A DNA stretch of 52,993 nucleotides. Source: an uncultured Curvibacter sp. GTDB lineage: Bacteria; Pseudomonadota; Gammaproteobacteria; Burkholderiales; Burkholderiaceae_C. The notes under the pieces were generated by a model. That model was given only the letters and a program-made list of their open reading frames with translations. It was not told the DNA's origin and searched no databases. The stretch covers positions 1-52,993 of the forward strand of contig CAILKX010000074.1 of assembly GCA_903834975.1 (NCBI GenBank), given 5' to 3'. Positions 1 to 10,205 of the stretch are shown here, piece by piece. The translations under genes and the position numbers were made by a program. The first letter of the stretch is position 1, and every line of letters starts with the position of its first letter.

Positions 1-2
1 AC

Positions 3-521
3 TCCAATTTAACCGCTTATTTCATCATCCTTGCCACTGCACTAACCCTGAACGTGGCTGGCATCAAGGATATTTCCACCGCCGCACAAGCCGCAGAGGC
101 GTTAAGACCCTTGGCTGGGGATTCAGCCTATTTTCTATTTGCAATCGGCATATTGGCAGTTGGGCTCATCGCTGTCCCAGTTCTTGCCGGCTCAGCAGCC
201 TATGCCTTATCTGAAACCTTTGGGTGGGAATCGAGCTTGGAAAGCTCATTCCTTCAAGAAAAAAGGTTTTATATTGTCATAACGCTAAGCATTTTCAGCG
301 CTTTGGTCATCCAATATTCACCCATAACCCCGATGAGGGCGCTTATTTGGAGCGCCATCATCAACGGTGTTGCAGCGGTACCGCTGATGATCATCATTCT
401 TATTTTGGGCGCTCGTCATTCTGTGATGGCCTCGTTCGTGCCCTCGAAATTTGTCCTGTATTTGGGGTGGATTGGCGTGGCCATCATGTCTTTCGCTTCA
501 ATCACGATGTTTTTTGCGTAA
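3..521 (+). CDS. Nramp family divalent metal transporter, C-terminal part (5' end outside window)
   Basis: The reading frame is open from the left edge, so the gene begins upstream; an internal GTG at 54 is not its start. The visible ~172 residues begin with a hydrophobic segment and the phrase TAAQAAEALRPLAG, which is typical of the Nramp (MntH/SLC11) family just before its late transmembrane helices. Three or four further hydrophobic helices follow and the protein ends in a membrane segment. Family members import Mn2+, Fe2+ or related metals with protons across the inner membrane. The metal-binding residues lie in the missing N-terminal part, so the substrate cannot be judged. The family call is fairly sure. 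Confidence 0.8.
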   Translation, partial: SNLTAYFIILATALTLNVAGIKDISTAAQAAEALRPLAGDSAYFLFAIGILAVGLIAVPVLAGSAAYALSETFGWESSLESSFLQEKRFYIVITLSIFSALVIQYSPITPMRALIWSAIINGVAAVPLMIIILILGARHSVMASFVPSKFVLYLGWIGVAIMSFASITMFFA

Positions 522-700
522 TTGATCCAATCTCAATTAAATGGTGACGAGTCTAGGACTCATCCAATGAGCCTTTTGGACCGTAAATTTTGAACTCTTA
601 AACATTGACCCTGTAATTCAGTACACCCCCATTCGCTCTTAATGGGGCGGCCCCGCCAATACGGGGGCGAGGTCATAGACAAGCCCCTGCGTTCTTTAAA

Positions 701-1672
701 TCAACTTTTGAAAAGGCTCAATAGAAAAGCGTCGATTTTTCGAGTTGCCTTCATGGTTGCCTCTTCATCTTTACCAACATGAGGATTCAATTCAACACAA
801 GCATCCGAATACTTAAACTCCAGATTGGTTTGAGTGTTAATCAAGTCGCCAAGAGTTTTCTCAACGATACGGCATGACCGAGCGGTCTGAGCATCCTTTG
901 ACACCACGGGTGTCACTGGTGCGGTTGGCGTGTCAAACGCATGAGGACCGTTTTCATATTCAACAAGCTCAACATTTTGTTTGGACGCTTTCAGCTTGCC
1001 GACATAGTCCTTGCAGGAGGCCAATGGGTTGTAGTCGTCATTTCTGCCATGGTGCAGTTGAATAGGTCTGCCCGTCGTTTTGTCGTCATCTAGGTAGCTG
1101 GTGGCGCAATCTGCGTAAAAGGGAATATGAGCAGCAAAAAAAGTCCCACTTTTGTTCCAAAGATTGTTGAATCTATCGAGACTTGCATACAAGGTGGCTT
1201 GACCGCCTCTTGAGAAACCCATCAAAACAAACTTGCTGGAGTCAAGTCGGGGATGTTTGACCAAAATTTCCATGGCTCTGTAGCTGTCCAGAATCAGGTT
1301 AAGTCTGCCCAGTAATGCTTGGTTTGGCCCAACGACTGTGAGTCCCCGCCCTGTGAACCCGTCCAGACTGAATGTGGCATAGCCTTGTTCCAGGAAGTGG
1401 TTGGACCAAAAGTCGATATTGGAGCCAATTCCGCTTGAGCCATGGATCAGAAAAACAACCGGAATTTTTTGACTGATTGGCTTGGGTGGGAAGCGCAGGA
1501 TGCCATTGACAGTGGCTACTTTGCCGCTTTGGTCACCTTGTAAAAACTGCTTATCCGTTATCGTCAGTGTCGGAATGGCGTAGATTTCTGAGCGTGGCGG
1601 ATAAACGATGTCTGTTCCTGCCTGAGAGGACAAAGCCAGAGTTGCCAGCAGAACCATGAAAAAATACTTCAA
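701..1672 (-). CDS. Secreted dienelactone hydrolase-like alpha/beta hydrolase
   Basis: A 323-residue protein with an N-terminal signal peptide (hydrophobic residues 4-17, then SQAGT), so probably periplasmic. The alpha/beta-hydrolase triad can be read: nucleophile Ser154 in GFSRGG, acid Asp212 or Asp213 in HGRNDD, and His244 in GPHAFD. The oxyanion segment LIHGSSG lies near residue 76. This matches the dienelactone hydrolase superfamily; true DLH uses Cys, so a serine esterase-like activity is more likely. The start is a TTG at 1672 with a strong AGGAG seven bases upstream; an ATG five codons later lacks such spacing. The substrate is unknown. It stands alone between the transporter and the chemoreceptor gene. 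Confidence 0.75.
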   Translation of the reverse strand: MKYFFMVLLATLALSSQAGTDIVYPPRSEIYAIPTLTITDKQFLQGDQSGKVATVNGILRFPPKPISQKIPVVFLIHGSSGIGSNIDFWSNHFLEQGYATFSLDGFTGRGLTVVGPNQALLGRLNLILDSYRAMEILVKHPRLDSSKFVLMGFSRGGQATLYASLDRFNNLWNKSGTFFAAHIPFYADCATSYLDDDKTTGRPIQLHHGRNDDYNPLASCKDYVGKLKASKQNVELVEYENGPHAFDTPTAPVTPVVSKDAQTARSCRIVEKTLGDLINTQTNLEFKYSDACVELNPHVGKDEEATMKATRKIDAFLLSLFKS

Positions 1673-1865
1673 AGTTCTTCTCCTAATGAGTCATCAAGAA
1701 AGTCATAAACAAGCCAACAAAGTCTACTGTGTCTACATGTGACATTTCACCTGCAAACAAATTCAGTACCTCAAAGGAACGGCATGAATGATCTGTTGAT
1801 GGCCTCCCACGCCTGCTCATCAGGGCTCACGCTGGTGACCGAAGACACCCGAACATGAACACCCG

Positions 1866-4148
1866 TTAAACCACGAATCGAATCACTTCTTTACGGGTTT
1901 CTTCTGCAATTGAGGACAACTCTTGCACCGTGGCAGTCATTTCCTCTGAGGCCGCTGCGTTGCGGTGCGCAATTTGATTCAGCGCATCGACGTTTTGGTT
2001 GATCTCAGAGGCGGTGCCATTCAGACCCTGCAAAGAGTATGAAATGCGTTGCAACATGGCTTCGGTTTCAATCGACCCACTTTGAATGCGCGACATGTCG
2101 TTGGCCACTTCTTGAACGATGCTGACCGCTTCCTTGACTTCGAAGACCGATTGCTTCACCAGTTCAGAAATCTCTTTGGTGCTGTCGGCTGAGCTGATGG
2201 CCAATTTGCCCACTTCAGAGGCCACCACCGCAAAGCCCTTGCCATGCTCTCCTGCCCGAGCCGCTTCAATGGCGGCGTTGAGTGAGAGCAGGTTGGTTTT
2301 GTTGGCGATCTCTTCAATCACATCGGTGATTTTGGTGATTTTTTCGCTGCTTTGTGCAATGCGGTTCACCACGCCAACCATCTGTTGCATCTTGTCTTGA
2401 CCTTGGCGAATGATCTGCACGGCATCGCGTGATTTTTCGATGGCCTGGGCAGAGTCGACGGTCATGTCTTGCATCGAGTGCAAGGTGGTGTGAATGGCTT
2501 TGCCCACTTGGGTGATGGCGTGCATTTGGTTTTGAGCGCCGTCAGAAATCTGGCCAATGGCTTGGGAAGATTGCCCCGCTGCCACTGCCACTTGGCGGGT
2601 TTGCGAAGTGATCTGAGCCAAAGCGCGCCCCACGCTGGACAAAGAATTGTTGATGTTCTGTTTCAACTCATCAAAATCGCCTTCCGCGTCGCCTGTGACT
2701 TTGGTGGTCAATTTGCCTTGGGACACGGAGGCCATCACGTCGTTGATTTCACGGATGTTGTTCGACAAGCCGGAGAGGGTCAAATTGATGTTGTCTTTCA
2801 GGCGCGCCAAGTCACCTTGCGCGGTGGTTGAAATGCGGGCCGTCAAGACACCGTGGGTCACTTGAGCCATGACCAAATTAATGGCTTCAATGGTTTGACC
2901 GAGGTCTGAAACGCTGGCGTTGATGCTGTCTTTGAGGGTCAGCAACTCCCCCTTCAGGTCGGCCCGCACCCGTTGGTCAAACTGCCCACGGGCCATGGCT
3001 GAAACGGTGGCGTTGATTTCACTGATCCCTTCGGACAAGGATTCGGTCATCAATTTCATGGAATACAGCAAACTCGTGCGGTCGGAGGCCTGCGTTTTCA
3101 CCTTCACCGAGAAGTCGCCCGAGGCAATGCGGCTGACCACCGACGTGGCATAGCCGGGTTCACCCCCGAGTTGGTCCAACAAATGGCGACTCACCATGAA
3201 GCTCAGGAAAAAGGCCACCAAGCTCATGAAGATCACGCAGCTGCTGACCAGAATCAAATGGTTTCGGGCGTTGCTGTTGCGGTTGGTCAAGCACTCATCC
3301 AACACCTTGCTGGTGGCCATCATCATCGTGTATTGATCGTTGACGGCTTGTTGCAAGGCAGCGGCAATTTTGGCTGCATCGGCAACGGATGGCGATGTCA
3401 GGCCTTGCCCTTGCACCATTTCAAGCGCTTTGTCCGCTGAAACGTGGGCCGCTGTGGTCAGGGGTTTGATGGTGGGTTCAATTTCTGGACGCGCGGCAAT
3501 GGCTTTGTTCATCGAAGCCTGCGTGTTGCGATCGTGCAAGCGAGCCAAGTTCAGAGCCCGCACAATTTGGTTGTGGTCTTCAGCGGTTTCGCGACCGTCT
3601 TTGGCAATCTTTTCATAAACCAATTGAAGACGCGACAAACTTTCACCGAGGTTGGGCGCAGACATCAAGGTGCCCATGATGAAGTTGAAGCTGTCGGCAT
3701 CCGGGTCCAAGGCCATCGTTGACGCATCCACAATGGCTTCAATCACGTTCAATTGTTGGTCGATCAAATCAGTTTGACTGGAAGCGTCTGGCGAGACGGC
3801 CTGAACCGCTTTGTCCAGGGACGTCACTTGACCTGTGAGCGCTTCATCCGCTGTTTCAGTGGCGTATTGACGCAGGGAGGTGGCGGCGGCGCGCAATTCG
3901 TCTTGCCAGGTTTTAAAGGCGGGATCGGCGGCAGTGACGCCCGATTTGCGCTGGTTTTGGGCTTTTTGAATCGAGCCCAGTGTGGACATGGCGGGTGATA
4001 GACCGGCTTGCTCTGTTTGTGCCACCGACATGACCGACAGGTCTGCTTGGGCGGTCATCCAGGCGGGCAGTGCCAGTGACATGAAGAAGAAGACCCCAAT
4101 CAAAACGAATTTTTGTGCAGTGGTCAATCGGTTAAGCAGATCACGCAT
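1866..4148 (-). CDS. Methyl-accepting chemotaxis protein with a run of HAMP units
   Basis: A 760-residue transmembrane chemoreceptor. TM1 spans about 13-33, a mostly helical periplasmic sensor of about 260 residues follows, and TM2 spans about 297-320. A membrane-proximal HAMP (about 321-373) is followed by three similar ~46-residue units (about 375-417, 420-462, 466-508), each with the pattern I.xIN..M..V..G. The signalling domain (510-760) has the conserved hairpin tip at 611-650, including NLLSLNAAIEAARAGEHG and KGFAVVASEV. It should bind CheA/CheW and control the flagellar motor. There is no C-terminal CheR/CheB-docking pentapeptide (it ends RFVV). The ligand cannot be predicted. The gene is monocistronic and lies beside tRNA-Ser. 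Confidence 0.92.
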   Translation of the reverse strand: MRDLLNRLTTAQKFVLIGVFFFMSLALPAWMTAQADLSVMSVAQTEQAGLSPAMSTLGSIQKAQNQRKSGVTAADPAFKTWQDELRAAATSLRQYATETADEALTGQVTSLDKAVQAVSPDASSQTDLIDQQLNVIEAIVDASTMALDPDADSFNFIMGTLMSAPNLGESLSRLQLVYEKIAKDGRETAEDHNQIVRALNLARLHDRNTQASMNKAIAARPEIEPTIKPLTTAAHVSADKALEMVQGQGLTSPSVADAAKIAAALQQAVNDQYTMMMATSKVLDECLTNRNSNARNHLILVSSCVIFMSLVAFFLSFMVSRHLLDQLGGEPGYATSVVSRIASGDFSVKVKTQASDRTSLLYSMKLMTESLSEGISEINATVSAMARGQFDQRVRADLKGELLTLKDSINASVSDLGQTIEAINLVMAQVTHGVLTARISTTAQGDLARLKDNINLTLSGLSNNIREINDVMASVSQGKLTTKVTGDAEGDFDELKQNINNSLSSVGRALAQITSQTRQVAVAAGQSSQAIGQISDGAQNQMHAITQVGKAIHTTLHSMQDMTVDSAQAIEKSRDAVQIIRQGQDKMQQMVGVVNRIAQSSEKITKITDVIEEIANKTNLLSLNAAIEAARAGEHGKGFAVVASEVGKLAISSADSTKEISELVKQSVFEVKEAVSIVQEVANDMSRIQSGSIETEAMLQRISYSLQGLNGTASEINQNVDALNQIAHRNAAASEEMTATVQELSSIAEETRKEVIRFVV

Positions 4149-4182
4149 GTCTCGATGTCTTTCTTCTGTGGTCAGTCAATGA

Positions 4183-4275
<93 letters not shown>

Positions 4276-4285
4276 GAAGCCGCGG

Positions 4286-4291
4286 ATTGTA
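4286..4291 (-). promoter_or_regulatory. Candidate -10 box of tRNA-Ser
   Basis: TACAAT on the minus strand, about 11 bases before the mature 5' end at 4275, fits a sigma70 -10 hexamer for the tRNA. No good -35 hexamer is visible at the usual distance. Confidence 0.45.
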
Positions 4292-4354
4292 GCAAAGCGT
4301 CACCAATATTTCGTACACTTCGCGGCTATTTCTAATGTCTTTTGTTGGGTCCCC

Positions 4355-6631
4355 ATGAAATTTCGCTTCCCCATCGTCATCATTGATGAAGACTTCCGTT
4401 CCGAAAACACATCGGGCTTGGGCATTCGTGCCTTGGCTCAAGCGATTGAAACCGAAGGCTTTGAAGTCTTGGGCGTCACCAGCTACGGCGATTTGAGTCA
4501 ATTTGCCCAACAGCAAAGCCGAGCCAGCGCCTTTATTTTGTCGATCGACGACGAAGAGTTCACCCCGGGCCCTGACCTCGATCCTGCGGTGTTGAACCTG
4601 CGCAGTTTCATTGACGAAGTGCGTCGCAAAAACCTGGACGTGCCGATTTACATCTACGGCGAAACCAAAACCTCACGCCATCTGCCCAACGACATCTTGC
4701 GTGAATTGCACGGCTTCATTCACATGTTTGAAGACACGCCCGAGTTCGTGGCTCGCCACATCATTCGTGAGGCCAAGAGCTACTTAGAAGGCGTGCAGCC
4801 CCCCTTCTTCAAGGCCTTGCTGGATTACGCGGAAGACGGTTCTTATTCTTGGCACTGCCCAGGTCACTCGGGTGGCGTGGCCTTTTTGAAGAGTCCCGTG
4901 GGCCAGATGTACCACCAGTTCTATGGCGAGAACATGTTGCGCGCCGACGTTTGTAACGCGGTGGAAGAATTGGGTCAATTGCTGGACCACAACGGGGCGA
5001 TTGGCGAGTCCGAGCGCAACGCGGCGCGGATCTTCAATGCCGATCATTGTTTCTTCGTCACCAACGGCACCAGCACCTCGAACAAAATGGTTTGGCACCA
5101 TGCCGTTGCGCCCGGCGATGTGGTCGTGGTGGACCGCAACTGCCACAAATCGGTGCTGCACGCCATCATCATGACGGGCGCGATTCCGGTGTTTTTGAAA
5201 CCCACGCGCAACCACTTCGGCATCATCGGCCCCATCCCTCAAAGCGAATTCACGCTGGAGTCGATCCAAGCCAAGATCAAAGCCAACCCCTTGCTCAAAG
5301 GCGTAGACCCCAAGAAGGTCAAACCGCGCATTTTGACGCTGACGCAATCAACCTACGACGGTGTTTTGTACAACACCGAGACCATCAAGGGCATGCTCGA
5401 CGGCTATGTCGAGAACCTGCATTTCGACGAAGCTTGGTTGCCTCACGCGGCCTTCCATCCGTTCTATGGTCCCTACCATGCGATGGGTAAAAAACGCGCG
5501 CGTCCGAAAGACAGCGTCGTTTATGCCACTCAATCCATTCACAAATTGTTGGCCGGCATCAGCCAAGCCAGCCATGTGTTGGTGCAAGACGCGCAGAACC
5601 AAAAGTTGGACCGCCATCTGTTCAACGAAGCCTATCTGATGCACACCAGCACCAGCCCGCAATACAGCATCATCGCCAGTTGCGATGTGGCGGCCGCCAT
5701 GATGGAGCCCCCCGGTGGCACCGCCTTGGTGGAAGAAAGCATTGCCGAAGCCCTTGATTTCCGCCGCGCCATGCGCAAGGTGGACGAGGAATACGGCAAG
5801 GACTGGTGGTTCAAGGTTTGGGGCCCCGAAAAATTGGTCGACGAAGGCATTGGCTTGGCCAAAGACTGGATCATCAAGGACGACACACGTTCATCCAAGT
5901 GGCACGGCTTTGGCAAGATTGCCGATGGCTTCAACATGTTGGACCCCATTAAGGCCACCATCGTTACCCCCGGGATGGACTTGAACGGCAAGTTCGCCAA
6001 GACCGGCATTCCCGCCAGCATCGTCACCAAGTTCTTGGCCGAGCACGGTGTGATTGTTGAGAAAACCGGTCTTTACAGTTTCTTTGTGATGTTCACCATC
6101 GGCATCACCAAGGGCCGTTGGAACTCTCTGCTCACCGCCTTGCAGCAATTCAAGGACGATTGGGAGAAGAACCAACCCATGTGGCGCATCTTGCCCGAGT
6201 TCTGTCAAAAACACCGTCGCTACGAAAAGATGGGCCTGCGCGATTTGTGCCAACACGTGCACGATTTGTACGCCAAGCACGACATTGCCCGTTTGACCAC
6301 CGACATGTATTTGAGCGACTTGACACCCGCGATGAAGCCCTCAGATGCCTATGCTTGCATTGCGCAACGCAACACCGAGCGCGTGCCGATCGACGACTTG
6401 GAAGGCCGCATCACGACCAGCTTGGTGACGCCTTACCCACCCGGCATTCCCTTGTTGATTCCAGGCGAAGTGTTCAACAAAAAGATCGTCGATTATTTGA
6501 AGTTTGCGCGAGACTTCAACCTGCAATGCCCCGGTTTTGAAACCGACATCCACGGCCTGGTTGAAATCGTCGACGACAACGGCAAGAAGAGCTACTTTGC
6601 CGATTGCGTGAGAAAGGGCGCGAAAGTTTAA
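4355..6631 (+). CDS. Orn/Lys/Arg decarboxylase, AdiA/LdcI-type (PLP-dependent)
   Basis: A 758-residue protein, close to the ~755 of biodegradative arginine decarboxylase. Residues 1-130 form the response-regulator-like wing domain typical of this fold III decarboxylase family. The PLP domain contains HCPGHSGG (168-174), FDEAW around Asp358, and the Schiff-base lysine Lys397 in QSIHKLLAG; a C-terminal domain follows. It removes CO2 from a basic amino acid, giving agmatine, cadaverine or putrescine. Family members act in acid resistance or polyamine supply. The exact substrate cannot be fixed from motifs, although length and the IHK context favour the Arg/Lys group. It converges on fabI, sharing the four bases TTAA as both stop codons. 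Confidence 0.85.
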   Translation: MKFRFPIVIIDEDFRSENTSGLGIRALAQAIETEGFEVLGVTSYGDLSQFAQQQSRASAFILSIDDEEFTPGPDLDPAVLNLRSFIDEVRRKNLDVPIYIYGETKTSRHLPNDILRELHGFIHMFEDTPEFVARHIIREAKSYLEGVQPPFFKALLDYAEDGSYSWHCPGHSGGVAFLKSPVGQMYHQFYGENMLRADVCNAVEELGQLLDHNGAIGESERNAARIFNADHCFFVTNGTSTSNKMVWHHAVAPGDVVVVDRNCHKSVLHAIIMTGAIPVFLKPTRNHFGIIGPIPQSEFTLESIQAKIKANPLLKGVDPKKVKPRILTLTQSTYDGVLYNTETIKGMLDGYVENLHFDEAWLPHAAFHPFYGPYHAMGKKRARPKDSVVYATQSIHKLLAGISQASHVLVQDAQNQKLDRHLFNEAYLMHTSTSPQYSIIASCDVAAAMMEPPGGTALVEESIAEALDFRRAMRKVDEEYGKDWWFKVWGPEKLVDEGIGLAKDWIIKDDTRSSKWHGFGKIADGFNMLDPIKATIVTPGMDLNGKFAKTGIPASIVTKFLAEHGVIVEKTGLYSFFVMFTIGITKGRWNSLLTALQQFKDDWEKNQPMWRILPEFCQKHRRYEKMGLRDLCQHVHDLYAKHDIARLTTDMYLSDLTPAMKPSDAYACIAQRNTERVPIDDLEGRITTSLVTPYPPGIPLLIPGEVFNKKIVDYLKFARDFNLQCPGFETDIHGLVEIVDDNGKKSYFADCVRKGAKV

Positions 6632-7425
6632 GCCGCTGGCTCGGCGACCCCGCCGACCACTTGGCTGAAACCGCCGTCCACATAGGTGATTTCGGCGCTG
6701 ACGCCGGCGGCCAAATCACTCAACAAGAAGGCGGCGACGTTGCCCACGTCTTCGATGGTGACGTTGCGTCGAATCGGCGCGCTTTCAGCGACGGCGCTCA
6801 AAATCTTGCCAAACCCTTTGATGCCACTGGCTGCCAAGGTTTTGATGGGGCCAGCAGAAATGCCGTTGGCACGCAGACCGCGTTTTTTGCTGCCCAAAGA
6901 TTCGGCCAAGTAACGAACCGACGCTTCCAGGCTGGCTTTGGCCAACCCCATGGTGTTGTAGTTGGGCACGGTGCGGATGGCGCCAAGGTAAGTCAAGGTC
7001 AACAGCGACGCGTTGTCCTTGAGGTAGGGCAGGGCGGCTTTGGCCATCGCGGGAAAGCTGTAGGCGCTGATGTCGTGCGCGACTTTGAAACCTTCGCGGC
7101 TCAGGCCCTCCAAAAAATCGCCCGCAATGGCTTCTCGGGGCGCATAGCCAATGCTGTGGACGAAGCCGTCAAACTGGGGCCAATGAACCGTCAGGTCCTT
7201 GAACAGTTGCTCAATCTGCGCGTCGTCGCCAACGTCGCAGTCATAAATCAGTTTGGAATCAAAGTCGGCAGCAAACTCGGTGATGCGGTCTTTGAAACGC
7301 TCGCCGACATAACTGAACGCCAACTCCGCGCCTTGCGCATGGCAGGCCTTGGCAATGCCATAGGCGATGGAACGGTTCGACAAGACGCCGGTGATGAGCA
7401 ATTTTTTGCCAGACAGAAAACCCAT
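6628..7425 (-). CDS. fabI: Enoyl-[acyl-carrier-protein] reductase (NADH)
   Basis: A 265-residue SDR-type enoyl-ACP reductase, performing the last reduction of each fatty acid elongation cycle. The start is ATG at 7425, behind AAGGAG; a longer frame to 7506 is open but lacks this ribosome site. The N-terminal Gly-rich [13 protein letters not shown] is the divergent nucleotide-binding motif of FabI. Catalytic residues fall at the classic positions Tyr146, Tyr156 and Lys163 (Y-x6-K, in YNTMGLAK). The C-terminal ITYVDGGF is also conserved. It may serve housekeeping lipid synthesis; nothing ties it to the polyene cluster further downstream. Its terminator region is absent because the stop overlaps that of the convergent decarboxylase gene. 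Confidence 0.95.
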   Translation of the reverse strand: MGFLSGKKLLITGVLSNRSIAYGIAKACHAQGAELAFSYVGERFKDRITEFAADFDSKLIYDCDVGDDAQIEQLFKDLTVHWPQFDGFVHSIGYAPREAIAGDFLEGLSREGFKVAHDISAYSFPAMAKAALPYLKDNASLLTLTYLGAIRTVPNYNTMGLAKASLEASVRYLAESLGSKKRGLRANGISAGPIKTLAASGIKGFGKILSAVAESAPIRRNVTIEDVGNVAAFLLSDLAAGVSAEITYVDGGFSQVVGGVAEPAA

Positions 7426-7504
7426 TTCAGACTCCTTAAAACCCCATTTGGGATGCGGTGGGGATACGTTGGGGCGGGATTGTCGCATGCTAGGATGGCC
7501 CGCC

Positions 7505-7945
7505 ATGAGCTCTGATTCTTCTCAAGTTGCTGCTCAAGAGCACCTCAATCAACCTCTGCACCAGGGATGGTCGGTGGTCTGCTTGTGCGCCGGTTGGTGT
7601 GGCGTTTGCAAAGGCTACGAAGCTGACTTCAAAAATTTGGCCAAGCGTTTTCCTGAACTGGATTTCTATTGGGTCGATATAGAAGACCAGGCGGAAGCCA
7701 TGGGCGACGTCGACGTTGAAACCTTTCCCACTTTGTTGCTGGCACAGGGCCACCAAGTCCATCATTTTGGCGCCATGCTGCCGCAAACCGAGGTGTTGGC
7801 CCGGCACATTCAGTCCTTGTTAGATTCGAGCCCCGCTAAGCAGGCGGTCCCCACCACGCAAGCAGGCGCACCTTCTGAACAGCCCGATACCGAAGCGGCT
7901 GAGCTCTGGGCTCGGTTGCAAGGGGTCTTGTCAGAGGCCTTTTAA
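7505..7945 (+). CDS. Thioredoxin-family protein with CGVC active site
   Basis: A 146-residue cytosolic protein; no signal peptide is seen. The redox site W31-CGVC-K aligns by position with thioredoxin Cys32/Cys35, but the usual Gly-Pro between the cysteines is Gly-Val. The cis-proline stretch (TFPTLLL, Pro76) is present. A low-complexity Ala/Pro/Thr linker (about 107-128) leads to a short helical tail. ATG 7505 is chosen because the coding pattern begins there; the frame is open back to 7367 but overlaps the fabI start. The gene is divergent from fabI, and the promoter of the rimP operon lies within its last codons. Likely a disulfide reductase or chaperone-like member; the partner is unknown. 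Confidence 0.8.
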   Translation: MSSDSSQVAAQEHLNQPLHQGWSVVCLCAGWCGVCKGYEADFKNLAKRFPELDFYWVDIEDQAEAMGDVDVETFPTLLLAQGHQVHHFGAMLPQTEVLARHIQSLLDSSPAKQAVPTTQAGAPSEQPDTEAAELWARLQGVLSEAF

Positions 7946-7957
7946 ACCAGTTACAAT
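7928..7957 (+). promoter_or_regulatory. Sigma70-type promoter of the rimP-nusA-infB operon
   Basis: TTGTCA (7928-7933) and TACAAT (7952-7957) are separated by 18 bases. The -35 box lies inside the 3' end of the thioredoxin-like gene. Transcription would start near 7964, immediately before the leader hairpin. Confidence 0.6.
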
Positions 7958-7967
7958 AGCGGCTTCA

Positions 7968-8009
7968 CGACCAAACGGGCGGGTTTTCACCGCCCGTTTT
8001 TTTTGGTCG
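7968..8009 (+). terminator. Terminator-like leader hairpin before rimP (possible attenuator)
   Basis: ACGGGCGG (7975-7982) pairs with CCGCCCGT (7990-7997) around a short loop, followed by a run of eight T (7997-8004), the form of an intrinsic terminator. The flanks CGACCAAA and TTTGGTCG also pair, so the stem can extend through the T-run. It sits between the predicted start of transcription and the rimP start codon. It could therefore end transcription from upstream, attenuate the operon, or protect the 5' end of the mRNA. Confidence 0.65.
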
Positions 8010-8080
8010 AACGATTTTCGAAATCGTTTTTCGGAATCGTTTTTGTTGTTGTTTTAAAAATCTATAGGCTTTTCGAGTAC

Positions 8081-8668
8081 GTGTCGTTTCAGCAAATCGT
8101 CGAACAAACTGTGAGTGGGCTGGGTTATGACCTGGTCGAGATCGAGCGTTCTGCCGGTGGCTTGGTGCGGATCACCATCGATTGGCCTTGGACGCCCGAC
8201 CTGCGTGGGCAAGCGCCTGTTTTTATCACCGTCGAAGATTGTGAAAAAGTCAATCGCCAGCTGCAATATGCGCTGGAGGTCGAAGAGGTTGAATACCGCC
8301 GTTTGGAAATCTCTTCCCCCGGTTTAGACCGCCCTTTGCGCGGTGAAAAAGACTTTGAGCGTTTCTTGGGTGAGGTGATTGACATCACCTTGAAAGCGCC
8401 CATGGGCGAGGCCGCCGCGGGTTTGGTGAATGCCAACCGCAAGAAATTTCGCGGCACCTTAGAGCGTGCGGATCAAGGTGGCTGGCAAATCGTTTGGCGC
8501 GAAGAGCTGAAGGTCAAGCCAGGACAAAAGATCAGTAAAAAACGCGAACGCCCGCCGCTTCAGGCGCTGGGGTTTGTATTGGACGAGCTGCGTGATGCGC
8601 GGTTGGCGCCGATTGTGGATTTCAAGGGCCGCGCGGCTGCACCGGATGCCGAGGCCGTGGCCGAGTGA
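8081..8668 (+). CDS. rimP: Ribosome maturation factor RimP
   Basis: A 195-residue RimP (YhbC/DUF150), which helps mature the 30S subunit. The N-terminal alpha/beta domain contains SGLGYDLVEIE and the segment VEDCEKVNRQL. The conserved LEISSPGLDRPLR (about residues 83-95) is the family hallmark. The C-terminal SH3-like half carries a basic insert (KPGQKISKKRERPP) and an Ala-rich tail. The start is GTG 8081, where similarity begins; the frame is open back to 8003 but that stretch is the leader hairpin. First gene of the operon with nusA and infB. Confidence 0.93.
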   Translation: MSFQQIVEQTVSGLGYDLVEIERSAGGLVRITIDWPWTPDLRGQAPVFITVEDCEKVNRQLQYALEVEEVEYRRLEISSPGLDRPLRGEKDFERFLGEVIDITLKAPMGEAAAGLVNANRKKFRGTLERADQGGWQIVWREELKVKPGQKISKKRERPPLQALGFVLDELRDARLAPIVDFKGRAAAPDAEAVAE

Positions 8669-8695
8669 ACAATATTTGTATAGGAGAGTGGTGAG

Positions 8696-10180
8696 ATGAA
8701 TCGCGAATTGTTGATGTTGGTGGACGCCATCTCGCGCGAAAAGAACGTCGAGCGGGATGTGGTGATTGGCGCTGTCGAGGCCGCATTGGCCCAGGCAACC
8801 AAAAAGCTGTACCAAGGCGATGTGGACATTCGCGTTTCGATTGACCGCGACACAGGCGAGTACGAAACCTTCCGTCGTTGGCACGTGGTGCCCAATGAAG
8901 CTGGCTTGCAATTGCCTGAACAAGAAATTTTGTTGTTCGAAGCCCAAGAGCAAATTGCCGACATCGAGGTCGATGAACACATCGAAGAGTTGGTCGAATC
9001 TCTGCCCATTGGCCGCATTGGCGCCATGGCGGCCAAGCAAGTGATCTTGCAAAAGATCCGCGACGCTGAACGTGAAATGCTCTTGAACGAGTTCATGTCG
9101 CGTGGCGAAAAAATCTTGGTTGGCACCGTCAAGCGCATGGACAAGGGCGACATCATCGTGGAGTCAGGCCGCATCGAAGGCCGCCTGCGTCGCAATGAAA
9201 TGATCCCCAAGGAAAACCTCCGCAACGGCGACCGTGTGCGCGCCATGATCATGGAAGTTGACTTGACCTTGCGCGGCGCGCCCATCATTTTGTCGCGCTC
9301 AGCACCTGAATTCATGATGGAATTGTTCCGTCAAGAAGTGCCTGAAATTGAACAAGGCCTGCTCGAAATCAAGTCGTGCGCCCGTGACCCCGGTTCACGC
9401 GCCAAGATTGCTGTTTTGTCGCACGACAAGCGCGTCGACCCCATCGGTACCTGCGTCGGTGTGCGCGGCACCCGCGTTAACGCCGTTACCACCGAATTGG
9501 CTGGCGAGCGCGTCGACATTGTGTTGTGGAGCGAAGACCCTGCGCAATTCGTGATTGGTGCTTTGGCACCGGCCAACGTGCAATCCATCGTTGTCGACGA
9601 AGAAAAGCACGCCATGGACGTGGTGGTGGACGAAGAAAATCTGGCCATTGCGATTGGCCGTGGCGGTCAAAACGTGCGCTTGGCGTCCGACTTGACCGGC
9701 TGGAAGATCAACATCATGGACGCCGCCGAATCGGCGCAAAAACAAGCCGATGAGTCGCACACGACCCGCGTCTTGTTCATGGAAAAGCTCGATGTGGACG
9801 AAGAAATCGCCGATATCCTGATCGCCGAAGGCTTCACCAGCCTGGAAGAAGTGGCCTACGTGCCGATTCAAGAAATGTTGGAAATCGAAAGCTTCGACGA
9901 AGACACCATCAACGAGCTGCGCGCCCGCGCCAAAGATGCCTTGTTGACCATGGAAATTGCCCGCGAAGAGAGCGTGGAAGAGGTCAGCCAAGACCTGCGT
10001 GATTTGACTGGCTTGACGCCTGAGTTGATCGCCCAATTGGCGGCCAATGGCATCCACACCCGCGACGAACTGGCCGATTTGGCTGGCGACGAGCTTATTG
10101 AAATCACCGGCCAAACTCCCGAAGAGGCCACCGCTTTGATCATGCAGGCACGCGAACATTGGTTCGCGGGTCAAGAGTGA
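8696..10180 (+). CDS. nusA: Transcription termination/antitermination factor NusA
   Basis: A 494-residue NusA that binds RNA polymerase and modulates pausing, termination and antitermination. Order: N-terminal RNAP-binding domain (1-125), S1 domain (about 130-200, starting [22 protein letters not shown]), KH1 and KH2 (about 225-345, including IGTCVGVRG and [13 protein letters not shown]), then two C-terminal acidic helix-hairpin-helix repeats (about 365-425 and 440-490). This length with two repeats is usual for proteobacteria. ATG 8696 follows GGAGAG. It lies between rimP and infB, the standard order. Confidence 0.97.
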   Translation: MNRELLMLVDAISREKNVERDVVIGAVEAALAQATKKLYQGDVDIRVSIDRDTGEYETFRRWHVVPNEAGLQLPEQEILLFEAQEQIADIEVDEHIEELVESLPIGRIGAMAAKQVILQKIRDAEREMLLNEFMSRGEKILVGTVKRMDKGDIIVESGRIEGRLRRNEMIPKENLRNGDRVRAMIMEVDLTLRGAPIILSRSAPEFMMELFRQEVPEIEQGLLEIKSCARDPGSRAKIAVLSHDKRVDPIGTCVGVRGTRVNAVTTELAGERVDIVLWSEDPAQFVIGALAPANVQSIVVDEEKHAMDVVVDEENLAIAIGRGGQNVRLASDLTGWKINIMDAAESAQKQADESHTTRVLFMEKLDVDEEIADILIAEGFTSLEEVAYVPIQEMLEIESFDEDTINELRARAKDALLTMEIAREESVEEVSQDLRDLTGLTPELIAQLAANGIHTRDELADLAGDELIEITGQTPEEATALIMQAREHWFAGQE

Positions 10181-10205
10181 TGGTCATGGAGTCGCGAAAA
10201 CAAAT

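Noticed and set aside
627-647. CCCCATT-N7-AATGGGG hairpin between the Nramp and hydrolase genes
   Set aside because: A perfect 7-bp stem but with no T-run on either strand; could end transcription of the convergent pair, but not strong enough to list as a terminator.
1673-1865. Gap between the hydrolase and chemoreceptor genes searched for a small RNA or gene
   Set aside because: No ribosome site with a coding frame and no convincing hairpin with a T-run was found.
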